This document shows positions 8,997 to 17,474 of a stretch of DNA of 37,790 nucleotides, in pieces; the stretch's first letter is position 1, and each line of letters begins with the position of its first letter. Under the pieces are notes generated by a model. The model was not told the DNA's origin. It saw nothing but the letters and a program-made list of their open reading frames with translations, and searched no databases. The stretch spans positions 1 to 37,790 of the forward strand of contig JAFRDE010000022.1 in NCBI GenBank assembly GCA_017403985.1, given 5' to 3'. The stretch comes from Ruminococcus sp. (lineage in GTDB: Bacteria > Bacillota > Clostridia > Oscillospirales > Acutalibacteraceae). The position numbers and the translations under genes are program-made.

Positions 8997-9092
8997 ATCA
9001 ACAGAAGGAAATATAGGTTTTTATGCAATTTAAACAAACAACCGGTTAGTTTTCTGCTCCGGTTCGTATATATTGAGAAAGAAGGTGTTTTT

Positions 9093-9680
9093 TTGCGCAG
9101 AGACAGTAACAAAGGTCCGATTTGCGGTATTTTCGGAATACTGTTTGTTATTGCGGGCGTAATCACGATCATCTTCGGCAATAATATCTATGACAACTTT
9201 TATGAGCAGGTGCAGTATTATTATCAGCACGGCGGATTGGATGACACCGGCAAGAATATCGTAACGGTCGGAATCGTTCTGATCGTTATCGGCGGCATCC
9301 TTCTGTTCCTCAGCCTGTATTTTACGTTAGCCGCCCGCCGTCAGTTTGCAGGCGTCATGCATAATCAGGAATTTGACGAGGTCGACGACGTCATCGAACA
9401 GATGGCAGGCACCCATTCGATCTTTGACGTGTTTCACAGTGAGGACAACACGAAGATCTTCAGCTTTTCCCGCGATAAGACCTGTAAGCTCAAGGAAAAC
9501 GGCGAGATCTATCACGGTAAGATGGAGCCGTTGGAATGGGCGAACGGTAAACCGACGCTTTGGCGCATCACGCTGGATTACAAGGGACACAAGGAAGTCT
9601 GTGAGATCAGCAAGGTGGAAGTAAATATCAAAGTCAAAAACGACAGCGGAGAGCTGATCTTCTACCGCGGGATGTCATAA
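9093..9680 (+). CDS. Two-pass membrane protein with cytoplasmic domain, function unknown
   Basis: The 195-residue product has two membrane segments (about 9-28 and 54-77) with a short loop rich in Tyr and Asn between them. A soluble C-terminal part follows (about 80-195), predicted mixed alpha/beta, that includes a Lys-rich stretch and ends SGELIFYRGMS. Translation most likely begins at the TTG at 9093, which has GAAGGTG nine bases upstream; there is no suitable ATG. It is a single-gene unit with its own promoter and a terminator. I do not recognise the family. Confidence 0.78.
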   Translation: MRRDSNKGPICGIFGILFVIAGVITIIFGNNIYDNFYEQVQYYYQHGGLDDTGKNIVTVGIVLIVIGGILLFLSLYFTLAARRQFAGVMHNQEFDEVDDVIEQMAGTHSIFDVFHSEDNTKIFSFSRDKTCKLKENGEIYHGKMEPLEWANGKPTLWRITLDYKGHKEVCEISKVEVNIKVKNDSGELIFYRGMS

Positions 9681-9692
9681 TCGAAAAGTGTC

Positions 9693-9725
9693 ACAGGGGT
9701 GCTGTTAAGCGGTATCCCTGTTTTT
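9693..9725 (+). terminator. Intrinsic terminator before nadE
   Basis: ACAGGG pairs with CCCTGT around an imperfect inner stem (GCT/AGC), followed by TTTTT. It lies 13 bases past the preceding stop codon. Confidence 0.75.
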
Positions 9726-9737
9726 GTTTAGTCGGAC

Positions 9738-9766
9738 TTGCGATGCTTTGGCTTTCGTGCTAAAAT
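9738..9766 (+). promoter_or_regulatory. Probable promoter of nadE
   Basis: A -35 TTGCGA (9738-9743) and -10 TAAAAT (9761-9766) are spaced by 17 bases. The nadE start codon follows 29 bases after the -10. Confidence 0.7.
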
Positions 9767-9795
9767 ACAGGTAATACTTGATGGAGGTGCTTTTT

Positions 9796-10536
9796 ATGTT
9801 TGACGCGAATAAAATGAAGGACGCCTGTGTACAGTGGATACGCGGCTGGTTTGAAGAAAACGGAAGGGGCTGCAACGCCGTGATCGGTATCTCCGGCGGC
9901 AAGGACAGCTCGATCGTCGCGGCGCTGTGTGTGGACGCGCTGGGAAAGGACAGGGTCATCGGTGTACTGATGCCCTGCGGCGAACAGGCGGATATCGATA
10001 AGGCGCAGCTTTTAGTCGATCATCTCGGGATCAGACACTTTATCGTGAATATCAAGGATGCGGTAGAGGGCATTACCTCGGCGATACCCTTCGAGCTGAG
10101 CGATCAGAGCAGGATCAATCTGCCGCCGCGCATCCGTATGGCAACGCTGTACGCGGTGTCGCAGAGCCACAACGGACGTGTCGCGAACACCTGCAACCTC
10201 AGCGAGGACTGGGTCGGCTATTCGACGCGCTACGGCGACAGCGTGGGTGATTTCAGCCCGTGTTCCCACTTTACCGTCGACGAGGTCAAGCAGATCGGCA
10301 GGCTGCTCGGGCTGCCCGCGGAGCTGGTGGACAAGGCGCCCTCCGACGGCTTGTGCGGCAAGACGGACGAGGATAATCTCGGCTTCACCTATGCGGTGCT
10401 CGACCGCTATATCCGCACCGGCGAGATCGACGATCCGGTGAGCAAGGAGCGCATCGACCGCCTGCACAGGATCAACCTGTTCAAGCTGCAGCTGATGCCG
10501 TCGTTTGAGACCGGCTTGCCGGAAATAGCAGAATAA
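9796..10536 (+). CDS. nadE: Ammonia-dependent NAD+ synthetase
   Basis: NadE adenylates and amidates nicotinic acid adenine dinucleotide to NAD+ using ammonia, the last step of NAD biosynthesis. The 246-residue product has the ATP-pyrophosphatase loop SGGKDS at 33-38, NTCNLSEDWVGYSTRYGD around the NaAD-binding region, and KAPSDGLCGKTDEDNLGF. It lacks an N-terminal glutaminase domain, so it uses free ammonia. I chose the ATG at 9796 because GGAGGTG lies six bases upstream; the upstream in-frame codons would overlap that site. A MITE-like element begins directly after its stop codon. Confidence 0.95.
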   Translation: MFDANKMKDACVQWIRGWFEENGRGCNAVIGISGGKDSSIVAALCVDALGKDRVIGVLMPCGEQADIDKAQLLVDHLGIRHFIVNIKDAVEGITSAIPFELSDQSRINLPPRIRMATLYAVSQSHNGRVANTCNLSEDWVGYSTRYGDSVGDFSPCSHFTVDEVKQIGRLLGLPAELVDKAPSDGLCGKTDEDNLGFTYAVLDRYIRTGEIDDPVSKERIDRLHRINLFKLQLMPSFETGLPEIAE

Positions 10537-10537
10537 G

Positions 10538-10811
10538 AAAAAAACGAAGCTTTGTTTAAAGCGCAATGTCATTATTGTTAAGAAAATGTATCTCGCTGAC
10601 GCTCGGTCAATTGATACAATTCCTCAGTCTCGTCGTCGTTCGCTGTACTCGCTGAGAGTGGTCAAGCATGACCTCTCTCGTGCTCGTGACGCGACTCCTC
10701 CTCTCCCCAAAAAGCAGGGACTTTTCGGGGACCCCGGATGGTGACAGCTCCTTTTCCCAAAAGGAGCCTTCTTAACATAATGACAACGGTAAAGCAAAGC
10801 TTCGTTTTTTT
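10538..10811. mobile_element. MITE-like element with long terminal inverted repeats after nadE
   Basis: Bases 10538-10584 and the reverse complement of 10769-10811 match along about 45 bases with a few substitutions and two small gaps (AAAAAAACGAAGCTTTG at the outer ends, GTCATTAT and GTTAAGAA at the inner ends). The 275-base element has no gene. Its centre carries the GACAGCTCC..GGAGCC hairpin repeat (about 10740-10770) and several CTCGCTGA-like short palindromes. It begins one base after the nadE stop. GAATA occurs close to both ends (10531-10535 and 10815-10819), which may be a target duplication, though not exactly at the ends. Confidence 0.7.
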
Positions 10812-10831
10812 ATTGAATATACCGCGAATGA

Positions 10832-11731
10832 TTATTGTGAAAAGTCGAGGGAATAAAAGCCGAAGTGCGGGAAGGCGGCTTCATCCGCGACGGCGGCCAG
10901 CAGGACGCCGTCGATATCGGGAAAGCCCTCGACCCTCATCAGGTAAACCGATTCCCTGTTAAGGCTCCATTCGGAGGTCAGCAGGGTGTTTTTTCGGCTT
11001 TGGCAGCACTCGCCGAGGCGGTTCGCGACGCCCATGATCCAGAGGCTTTCGATTTCGTAGCCCTCGACGGGCTTTCTGCTGACGCCCGGCGCTTCGGTGA
11101 AAAGCGCGTCATGGGGGAGCGGCTTTCGAAAGCGGATGCTCAGCCGCTCGTCGCCGACGACGCTGCGGCAGGAGCAGCAGAAGGTACCCTCCGTACGGAG
11201 ATATTCCTTGTCGGTCAGGGTATCGAGCGCTTCGCAGAATGCCTTCAGCGCGGCGGCTTCGCTTTCGGAAAAGCCTTCAAAGGGCGGTTCCTGCGAGGCG
11301 ATTTGGGTCAGCAGGGCGGCTTTTTCGATACATTCGTTGTAGACGGACAGCTTCATATCTCCCTTATCCAGCTCCGACAACAGCCGGCGGTTGAATTCGT
11401 CAAAGCTGAGATCCCGGCTGTAGGCGAGCCCGAAGTCGCGCTCGTGCTCGGGATAACGGTGCCATCGGCGGCAGATGAGCCGCCCCTTACCGTTGGTGCC
11501 GTAGACGGAGTATTCTTCAAAGATGTCGTTGCGCTCGCGGCGCTCGATCCCGCCGTGAACCTGCGAGCGGCACCATTCGACGAAATCGTCCGCGGGGGCT
11601 TTTTCTTCGGGAGGTGGGACTGTGGGCTCCTCCTGCTGAGGAGCGGGTTCCTCGATTTCTGTTTGCGGTTCCTGCTGCGGGATTTCTTCCTTTTCCCGTG
11701 ATGATCGGAATCGTTTGAACGGGTTTTTCAT
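10832..11731 (-). CDS. Hypothetical protein with acidic proline-rich N-terminus
   Basis: The 299-residue protein begins with a basic patch (MKNPFKRFRSSREKEE). A Gln/Glu/Pro-rich linker follows (about 16-47), then a folded region from about residue 48 with conserved-looking aromatics and a Cys cluster (CCSCRS, about residue 180). There is no signal peptide or membrane segment. I do not recognise the family. The start at 11731 has GGAGG five bases upstream; an earlier in-frame ATG at 11764 overlaps the -10 element and was rejected. It is monocistronic, pointing toward nadE, with the MITE between the two as a shared 3' region. Confidence 0.75.
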   Translation of the reverse strand: MKNPFKRFRSSREKEEIPQQEPQTEIEEPAPQQEEPTVPPPEEKAPADDFVEWCRSQVHGGIERRERNDIFEEYSVYGTNGKGRLICRRWHRYPEHERDFGLAYSRDLSFDEFNRRLLSELDKGDMKLSVYNECIEKAALLTQIASQEPPFEGFSESEAAALKAFCEALDTLTDKEYLRTEGTFCCSCRSVVGDERLSIRFRKPLPHDALFTEAPGVSRKPVEGYEIESLWIMGVANRLGECCQSRKNTLLTSEWSLNRESVYLMRVEGFPDIDGVLLAAVADEAAFPHFGFYSLDFSQ

Positions 11732-11762
11732 GACTTCCTCCGTGACGCTTGATCTGATACTC

Positions 11763-11791
11763 ATGATAACAGAATCAAAAGAGTTTGTAAA
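11763..11791 (-). promoter_or_regulatory. Probable promoter of the hypothetical gene 10832-11731
   Basis: On the minus strand -35 TTTACA (11786-11791) and -10 TATCAT (11763-11768) are spaced by 17 bases, about 30 bases before the chosen start codon. Confidence 0.65.
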
Positions 11792-11812
11792 TCATATCCT
11801 GCAAAATAATGA

Positions 11813-11841
11813 TTGCGGAAGCGTCGGAACTATGGTACAAT
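11813..11841 (+). promoter_or_regulatory. Probable promoter of the hydroxyacid dehydrogenase gene
   Basis: A -35 TTGCGG (11813-11818) and -10 TACAAT (11836-11841) are spaced by 17 bases. The start codon lies about 20 bases past the -10, so the leader is very short. Confidence 0.65.
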
Positions 11842-11860
11842 CGAAAGAGAGGTGATGACC

Positions 11861-12808
11861 GTGAAAATCGTGTTGACAGACGCACAGACAGTGGTAGACG
11901 AGCTGGTGACCGCCGAATGTCTGAGTGAATTCGGCGAGGTGGTCCCGCACGGACTGCTGGCGTATGAAGAGGTCGCCGAAGCGCTTGCCGACGCGGATAT
12001 CGCGATCGTCAACAAGACGCTTTTGAACAGCTATACCCTGCGCTTTGCGAAAAAGCTGCAATATATCGGACTGTTCGCGACGGGCTACAATAATATCGAT
12101 ATCGATTACTGCCGCGCGCACGGTATCACGGTGTGCAACGCGGGATCCTATTCGACGAATGCGGTCGCCCAGCAGACGTTCGCGCTGATTTTGGCGCATT
12201 ATAACAAGGTGGCTCAGTATCATCAGTTTGTCAGGGACGGCATGTGGATGCGCAGCCCGACCTTCTCGCCCTTTGTGTATCCGCTCAACGAGCTCTGCGG
12301 CAAAACGCTCGGCATCGTCGGACTGGGCGCGATCGGCAGGGAAGTAGCGGCGATCGCGAACGCTTTTCATATGCGCGTGATTGCCTATAACCGCAGCCGA
12401 CGCGACGTATCGGGTGTTGAGCAGGTGGATTTTGAGACCTTACTCAAAGAGAGCGATATCGTCAGCGTCCACTGTCCGCTGAATCCCGATTCAGAGGATC
12501 TGTTCAACAAGGATACCTTCCTGAAAATGAAGCGGGGAGCGCTGTTCGTTAACACGGCGCGCGGCGGCGTCATGGTCGAGCAGGATCTGTACAACGCGCT
12601 CGAAAGCGGTCATCTCGGCGGCGCGTGTATCGATGTGCTGCGCGTGGAGCCGATGGAGGAAAGCTGTATACTGACTGAGGCGAAAAACTGCATCATCACG
12701 CCGCATGTCGCGTGGGCGCCATTGGAGACCCGCCTGCGGCTGATGGGGATCGTCGCCGATAATATCAGGAGCTTTTTGAACGGCACGTCGAAGAACGTTG
12801 TGAGCTGA
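11861..12808 (+). CDS. D-2-hydroxyacid dehydrogenase (NAD-binding, glycerate/phosphoglycerate dehydrogenase-like)
   Basis: The 315-residue member of the D-isomer 2-hydroxyacid dehydrogenase family reduces 2-oxoacids or oxidises D-hydroxyacids with NAD(P). The nucleotide-binding motif GLGAIG is at 154-159. Catalytic residues match the family: Arg234 in NTARGG, Glu263 in DVLRVEP and His282 in ITPHVAW. The sequence resembles hydroxypyruvate/glycerate dehydrogenases more than SerA (no ACT domain). I chose the GTG at 11861 because AGAGAGG lies eight bases upstream; an ATG at 11855 would be only two bases from it. A GNAT gene follows 13 bases later. Confidence 0.9.
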   Translation: MKIVLTDAQTVVDELVTAECLSEFGEVVPHGLLAYEEVAEALADADIAIVNKTLLNSYTLRFAKKLQYIGLFATGYNNIDIDYCRAHGITVCNAGSYSTNAVAQQTFALILAHYNKVAQYHQFVRDGMWMRSPTFSPFVYPLNELCGKTLGIVGLGAIGREVAAIANAFHMRVIAYNRSRRDVSGVEQVDFETLLKESDIVSVHCPLNPDSEDLFNKDTFLKMKRGALFVNTARGGVMVEQDLYNALESGHLGGACIDVLRVEPMEESCILTEAKNCIITPHVAWAPLETRLRLMGIVADNIRSFLNGTSKNVVS

Positions 12809-12821
12809 TAAGGAGATAATC

Positions 12822-13289
12822 ATGATACGAAGAGCTGAAATCAAGGATATCGACAGTCTGAACCGGTTGCTGTATCAGGTACAGACTCTGCATGCCGAGA
12901 AGCGTCCCGATATCTTCAAGCTCGGTGCGAAGAAGTACACTTCACAGGAGCTGGCAAGGATCATCGCGGACGATATGACGCCGATCTTTGTTTATGAAGA
13001 GGAAGGCGTCGTGATGGGATACGCCTTTTGTATCTATCAGATAACAGAGGAAAACGATCAGCTTTATGAAAGAAAGGCCCTGTATATCGACGATCTGTGT
13101 GTGGACAAACCGTATCGCAGGAAGCATATCGGACAAAAGCTGTATGAATACGTACTGGAGACCGCGCGTGAAAACGGCTGTGACAGTGTAACGCTGAACG
13201 TGTGGCGCGTGAATCCGTCGGCGGAGCGGTTCTATCAAAAGATGGGGATGCAGCCGCTGAAAACAACGATGGAAACGATTTTGGATTGA
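12822..13289 (+). CDS. GNAT family N-acetyltransferase
   Basis: The 155-residue protein is a single GNAT domain that moves an acetyl group from acetyl-CoA to an amine. The acetyl-CoA binding motif A is visible as DDLCVDKPYRRKHIGQKL (about 90-107), followed by a typical NVWRVNPSAERFYQKMGM (about 126-143). The substrate cannot be told. AAGGAGA lies upstream of the ATG, and the gene is 13 bases behind the dehydrogenase, so the two are co-transcribed. Confidence 0.92.
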   Translation: MIRRAEIKDIDSLNRLLYQVQTLHAEKRPDIFKLGAKKYTSQELARIIADDMTPIFVYEEEGVVMGYAFCIYQITEENDQLYERKALYIDDLCVDKPYRRKHIGQKLYEYVLETARENGCDSVTLNVWRVNPSAERFYQKMGMQPLKTTMETILD

Positions 13290-13372
13290 TTTTGACCGTA
13301 TTGCTTTGCGCGACGACGCCCTGACCGCCCGCGCAGAGAGTTATCACGCGGCGGGAGGGCTAAGGGAAAGAT

Positions 13373-14140
13373 ATGAGTTTTTTAGCGACAGTATATTCGG
13401 ACGTCGGCATCAGAAAAGAAACCAATCAGGATTCGGCTTTGCTGACGGAAGCAAGGACTGATTTCGGCAGCGTTCTGCTGTCGGTCATCTGCGACGGCAT
13501 GGGCGGTCTTGAAAAAGGAGAGGTCGCCAGCGCGACCGTGCTCGAGGCGTTCGGGAACTGGTTTCAAAAGGATCTGCCGAAGCTCCTTCATCGCGAGGAT
13601 CGGGAGAGAATGATCTTCGGCGAATGGGAAGAGCTGATCATGGACTGCAATCAGAAGATCGCGGCATATGCGGACGGTCTGCATATCAGCATGGGCACGA
13701 CGCTGAACGCGCTGCTGTTCATGCGCGATCGCTATTATATCGTCAATGTCGGCGATTCCCGCGCTTATCTGCTGTCCGAAGATCTGTGTCAGCTGACGAG
13801 AGATCAGAGTCTGGTACAGCGCGAGGTGGACTTAGGACGCATGACCGCTCTGGACGCGGCTGTCAGTCCGCGGCGCAACATCCTGCTGCAGTGCGTCGGC
13901 GCAAGTCCTATCATCACGCCCGATTATTACAGCGGCGATTATGCCGCCGGTCAGGTGTTTATGCAGTGCTCCGACGGATTCAGGCACGTGATCACGCCCG
14001 AGGAGATATACCGCTGTCTCAAATCCGACGTGCTGACGGACGAGCAGATGATGCGGGACAAAATCGTTTATCTGACGGAGCTGTGCAAGAGCAGGAGAGA
14101 AACGGACAATATCACCGCGGCAGCGGTGAAGGTGATATAA
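13373..14140 (+). CDS. PP2C-family protein serine/threonine phosphatase
   Basis: The 255-residue PP2C-type phosphatase would remove phosphate from Ser/Thr residues using two metal ions. Conserved motifs in order are NQDS with Asp20, CDGMGG (40-45, Asp41), a Gly-Thr-Thr (108-110), VGDSRAYLL (126-134), CSDGFRH (199-205) and TDNITAAAV (244-252). These Asp residues are the metal ligands of the family. It is soluble, with no membrane segment. It lies 35 bases before the kinase gene, the standard pairing in Gram-positive bacteria, where the phosphatase reverses the kinase's targets. Confidence 0.95.
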   Translation: MSFLATVYSDVGIRKETNQDSALLTEARTDFGSVLLSVICDGMGGLEKGEVASATVLEAFGNWFQKDLPKLLHREDRERMIFGEWEELIMDCNQKIAAYADGLHISMGTTLNALLFMRDRYYIVNVGDSRAYLLSEDLCQLTRDQSLVQREVDLGRMTALDAAVSPRRNILLQCVGASPIITPDYYSGDYAAGQVFMQCSDGFRHVITPEEIYRCLKSDVLTDEQMMRDKIVYLTELCKSRRETDNITAAAVKVI

Positions 14141-14175
14141 CGCGGTTGAATGATCGCCATAAAGAGGGAGAATGA

Positions 14176-15246
14176 ATGCTGGAGATCGGTTCTTTGGTTG
14201 ACGGAAAGTACAAGGTGCTCCGCGTCGTCGGCAAGGGCGGCATGAGCGTCGTTTATCAGGCGGTAAACGAAAAGGAAAATAAAATATGGGCAATCAAAGA
14301 GATGCACAGGGAAAGCGTGCAGAACCCCGAGGGAGTCAATCAGAATCTGGTCGTCGAAACGGAACTGCTCAAGCGGCTGGATCATCCGAACCTGCCGAAG
14401 ATCGTCGACGTCATCGATACCGAAGAATCGCTTCTGATCGTGATGGATTATATCGAGGGCAATACGCTCGCGAAGGCGATCGAAGAGAGCGGCGCGCAGG
14501 ATCAGGACGACGTAGTCGACTGGGCGATGCAGTTGTGCGATGTGCTGGGCTATCTGCATTCGCGCGTTCCGCCGATCATCTATCGCGATATGAAGCCCTC
14601 CAACGTGATGCTCAAGCCCGACGGCAGTATCGCGCTGATCGACTTCGGCTCCGCGCGCCTGTTCAACGCTTCCAGCGCTGAAGACGCTACATGGCTGGGC
14701 ACGATGGGATATGCCGCGCCCGAACAGTACGGCGGTCACGGTCAGACCGACGCGCGTACTGATATCTACGGCTTAGGCGCGACGATGTACCATCTGGTCA
14801 CCGGGCACGATCCGAGCAAGCCGCCGTATGAGATGGTCCCCGTCAGAAATCTAAACCCCTCTCTGTCCTCGGGGCTCGAGAAGATCATCCTCAAGTGTAC
14901 CCAGCGCGATCCCCGTGAAAGATATGATAACTGCGCCGAGCTGACGGTCGATCTGCAGCACTACCGCGAGCTCGACGACGAGTATATCAGAGAGCAGGAT
15001 AATAAATGGAAGATCTTTCTCGTCTGTGCTGTCATTGCGCTGATCGCCGCGCTGAGCGCGCTCGGCTTCAAAATCGGCGAAAACAGCATGCGGTCTGCGG
15101 CTCATGAGATCTCTTTGGAAGAGGAGATCATCAAGGAGGCGGAGTCGCCGGATTATGACGATCTGAACCTTTCGTCGGAACGCGCGAAGGAAGACGTTGA
15201 AAAAAGCGTCCATGACCACGGCAGCGGCAGCGCCGCTTCTGAGTAA
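14176..15246 (+). CDS. Membrane-anchored serine/threonine protein kinase (PknB-like, no PASTA domains)
   Basis: The 356-residue protein has an intact kinase domain (about 10-265): Gly-rich loop GKGGMSVVY (19-27), Lys41, Glu62, catalytic loop YRDMKPSN (136-143, Tyr in place of the usual His), DFG 156-158 and APE 181-183. One membrane segment follows (about 279-300). The outside part is only some 55 residues, acidic and unstructured, without the PASTA repeats that sense cell wall fragments in PrkC/PknB. Its signal must therefore come in another way. It is flanked by the PP2C gene and a membrane protein gene 9 bases downstream, an apparent three-gene signalling unit. Confidence 0.94.
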   Translation: MLEIGSLVDGKYKVLRVVGKGGMSVVYQAVNEKENKIWAIKEMHRESVQNPEGVNQNLVVETELLKRLDHPNLPKIVDVIDTEESLLIVMDYIEGNTLAKAIEESGAQDQDDVVDWAMQLCDVLGYLHSRVPPIIYRDMKPSNVMLKPDGSIALIDFGSARLFNASSAEDATWLGTMGYAAPEQYGGHGQTDARTDIYGLGATMYHLVTGHDPSKPPYEMVPVRNLNPSLSSGLEKIILKCTQRDPRERYDNCAELTVDLQHYRELDDEYIREQDNKWKIFLVCAVIALIAALSALGFKIGENSMRSAAHEISLEEEIIKEAESPDYDDLNLSSERAKEDVEKSVHDHGSGSAASE

Positions 15247-15255
15247 GGCGGTGGA

Positions 15256-15744
15256 ATGATGGAAACTTATCAGATGATGCAGATCGGTTTTTATGTCTGT
15301 CTTGCCGTAGCGGTACTGTTTTTTATCGTCAGCGTTCTGCTCTTTTTCAGGTTCGATATCCGAACGATCCTGTCCGAGAAGAGCGGCAAAAAGAAAGAAA
15401 AAGCCGTCAAAGAGCTTTTGGAGGAGAACCGCGCGACCGGTAGGATGTACCGTCGGAATCAAAACGCAGTGAAGAATCCAGGCGCGGGAAGAGCCGCCGT
15501 ACAAAACGCGGATCGGGCGCTCTATGCGCGCAGCGCCGCGGCGGCGCAAAACAACGATTTGCTCAGCGACGACGTTGAGGCGAACCGCCTCGACCCTTCG
15601 GTGTTCGACAGCCCCACGGTGCGGCTTGACGCGGTGGATTCGGCGATGCTGGTTCAGTCCGCGACGATCCCCGAGGTAGAGGGCGTACGCTTTGATATCG
15701 TCAGGAATACGGTATTGCGCGCGACGGATGAGATAATCGAATAA
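15256..15744 (+). CDS. Single-pass membrane protein, third gene of the kinase/phosphatase unit
   Basis: The 162-residue protein has one membrane segment (about 9-32), then a basic juxtamembrane part (KSGKKKEKAVKELL). A long Ala/Asn/Asp-rich region of low complexity contains FDSPTVRLD (about 117-125), a Thr followed by an Arg-containing acidic stretch of the sort kinases phosphorylate. I recognise no domain. The place right after the kinase suggests it is a substrate or partner; that is inference. ATG codons at 15256 and 15259 are both possible. Confidence 0.78.
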   Translation: MMETYQMMQIGFYVCLAVAVLFFIVSVLLFFRFDIRTILSEKSGKKKEKAVKELLEENRATGRMYRRNQNAVKNPGAGRAAVQNADRALYARSAAAAQNNDLLSDDVEANRLDPSVFDSPTVRLDAVDSAMLVQSATIPEVEGVRFDIVRNTVLRATDEIIE

Positions 15745-15752
15745 GCTTTAGT

Positions 15753-15786
15753 AAAAAAACTCCCGCTCGGCTGAGCGGGAGTTTTC
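15753..15786. terminator. Bidirectional intrinsic terminator
   Basis: The stem ACTCCCGCTC/GAGCGGGAGT with a four-base loop has an A7 run on the left (15753-15759) and TTTT on the right. It can end the kinase unit from the left and the DUF4340 operon arriving from the right. Confidence 0.93.
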
Positions 15787-15806
15787 GGTTATAACAGATA
15801 ATCGGT

Positions 15807-17474
15807 TTACAGACTTTCGACGGTTTTGCTCTCGATCAGGTTCTGCGCGCCCTTGATCAGGTTGTCGATATACGACTTGCTCGCGGTGCCGATCGTAACG
15901 CCGTTGAGCTCCATGATATAATTCGTCGAATCGCCCGCATAGACCTTGAGCGTGTCGGGGGAGCGGTCGGTGGTGTAGGTCAGCGTGACGCTCATCACCG
16001 GGCTGCTGCCGGAGCCTTGCGCTTTGCCGAGATTCTTGATCGCCTGCAGGTTCTGGAAGAAGACGTTGAAGTCGTCCTCTTTCAGTTCTTTGCCGTTATA
16101 GGACGCCGTTGATGTGTAGGACTCCTGCTCGTTGCCGTCATCGTCGGTGACTTCCTCGACGACCGTCTTGACGTCGATGGAGTAATCGCTGCTGCCGTCG
16201 GAAAAATCGATGGCGCTGACGTATCTGAGCTTCGCGGGCAGCGGATTTTCGGGCATAAGCAGATCGATGCTTGTCTTAGCCCAGCATACCGCCGCGAGCT
16301 GGATGGTATAGATGATATTTTTGTCGGGATTGTAAAGATTCACGACGCCGTTGTCGTCCGGAGCGGAAGCATGCAGGGTGATATCCGTGTCGGGATAGGA
16401 CGCTTTGACGGTCGCGTAGGGCTCGCTGAGTCCGTAGGTCTCAAGGTGCTCGGCGGTCGGGTTGACGCAGACGACGGAGTCGGCGTGCAGTCCGCGGATG
16501 TTGCCCGCTACGTCGCCGGCTTCGATCGCGTCGGCGACCGTGCTGACCGGAGAGGTCACGAGATAAGCCGCTTCGAGCGCTTCGTCGGTGTTGGGCACGA
16601 GCGTGATGGGTTCGTCGAAATTGGTTCCCGAGATCGTCATCGTCGAAAATGCGGCGTTATCGCTGTCCTCGTTTGGATCGGTGACCGACAGGCTGATAAA
16701 TCCGTTGATGCTGAACAGGAAGTTTTCAACGTTTTCATTGCTGACCAGATACACGGTATCCGTCGTGCCGAAGCTGATATAGGTGCCGGCTTCGCCCGCC
16801 GCCTCATTGCCGACGCGGATGACGGCGGAGGTGCCGTCTTTGAACTGCACGTTGACGGTGGCGCGCGGATGATCCAGACCGTATTCAGCCAAATCGGCGT
16901 CGAGCTTGATCACGCGGATGAAATCGATGTTCGCGCTGTGGGTGGCGATCTCGTCGGCTATGTCGCTTTGCAGGTCATAGTCCTCATATCCTTTGATGGT
17001 GTAAACGGTCGACCCGTCTTCGGGGGTGGAGGAGATAACGGTGAAAGAGCCGCTTTCATTTTCGACGTCGATCTTTTCGATATCGGCGGTAGCGTATTCC
17101 AGCAGGACGCCCGCGCCGTCTTTTAAGAGCTTGCCGTTTTCGTCGAGAACGACAGCCGCCTCGTGGACGCCGTCGTCGTTGACGCTCTGTGTGATATCGG
17201 CGGGCTGTGCCGTTTCGTCCTGCGTGACGCCGGGCTGCTTGTTCACGAAGATCAGCACCGCGACGAGGATCGCGATGACGACGACCGCGCCGATGATGAT
17301 CAGCAGCGTCTTGCGGGATTTTTTCATCGGCTTTTTGGAGGACGCTTTATCCTCCTGCTCGCGGCTGAGAAAGCTGTCGAGCGCCGCGTCGTCGTCTTTT
17401 ACGCTGCTATCATCCGGGAGGGAGGTGTTTTCGACCGCTTCCTCCGGGGTGTTTTTTATTGTTTTTTCATCCAT
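15807..17474 (-). CDS. DUF4340-type membrane-anchored protein of the Gld-like ABC operon
   Basis: The 555-residue protein has an acidic cytoplasmic N-terminus (1-50), a Lys-rich patch and one membrane segment (about 54-77). A large extracytoplasmic region follows, with internally similar beta-rich parts, including a ...TVYTIKGYEDYDLQ and ...YGLDHPRATVNVQFKDG pattern. The repeated YGLxxPxATV motif (about 200-210 and 350-360) is characteristic of DUF4340 proteins, which are found next to GldG-type transporters. Its ATG overlaps the GldG-like stop codon (TAATG). It is probably the accessory outer part of the exporter; the substrate is unknown. Confidence 0.85.
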   Translation of the reverse strand: MDEKTIKNTPEEAVENTSLPDDSSVKDDDAALDSFLSREQEDKASSKKPMKKSRKTLLIIIGAVVVIAILVAVLIFVNKQPGVTQDETAQPADITQSVNDDGVHEAAVVLDENGKLLKDGAGVLLEYATADIEKIDVENESGSFTVISSTPEDGSTVYTIKGYEDYDLQSDIADEIATHSANIDFIRVIKLDADLAEYGLDHPRATVNVQFKDGTSAVIRVGNEAAGEAGTYISFGTTDTVYLVSNENVENFLFSINGFISLSVTDPNEDSDNAAFSTMTISGTNFDEPITLVPNTDEALEAAYLVTSPVSTVADAIEAGDVAGNIRGLHADSVVCVNPTAEHLETYGLSEPYATVKASYPDTDITLHASAPDDNGVVNLYNPDKNIIYTIQLAAVCWAKTSIDLLMPENPLPAKLRYVSAIDFSDGSSDYSIDVKTVVEEVTDDDGNEQESYTSTASYNGKELKEDDFNVFFQNLQAIKNLGKAQGSGSSPVMSVTLTYTTDRSPDTLKVYAGDSTNYIMELNGVTIGTASKSYIDNLIKGAQNLIESKTVESL

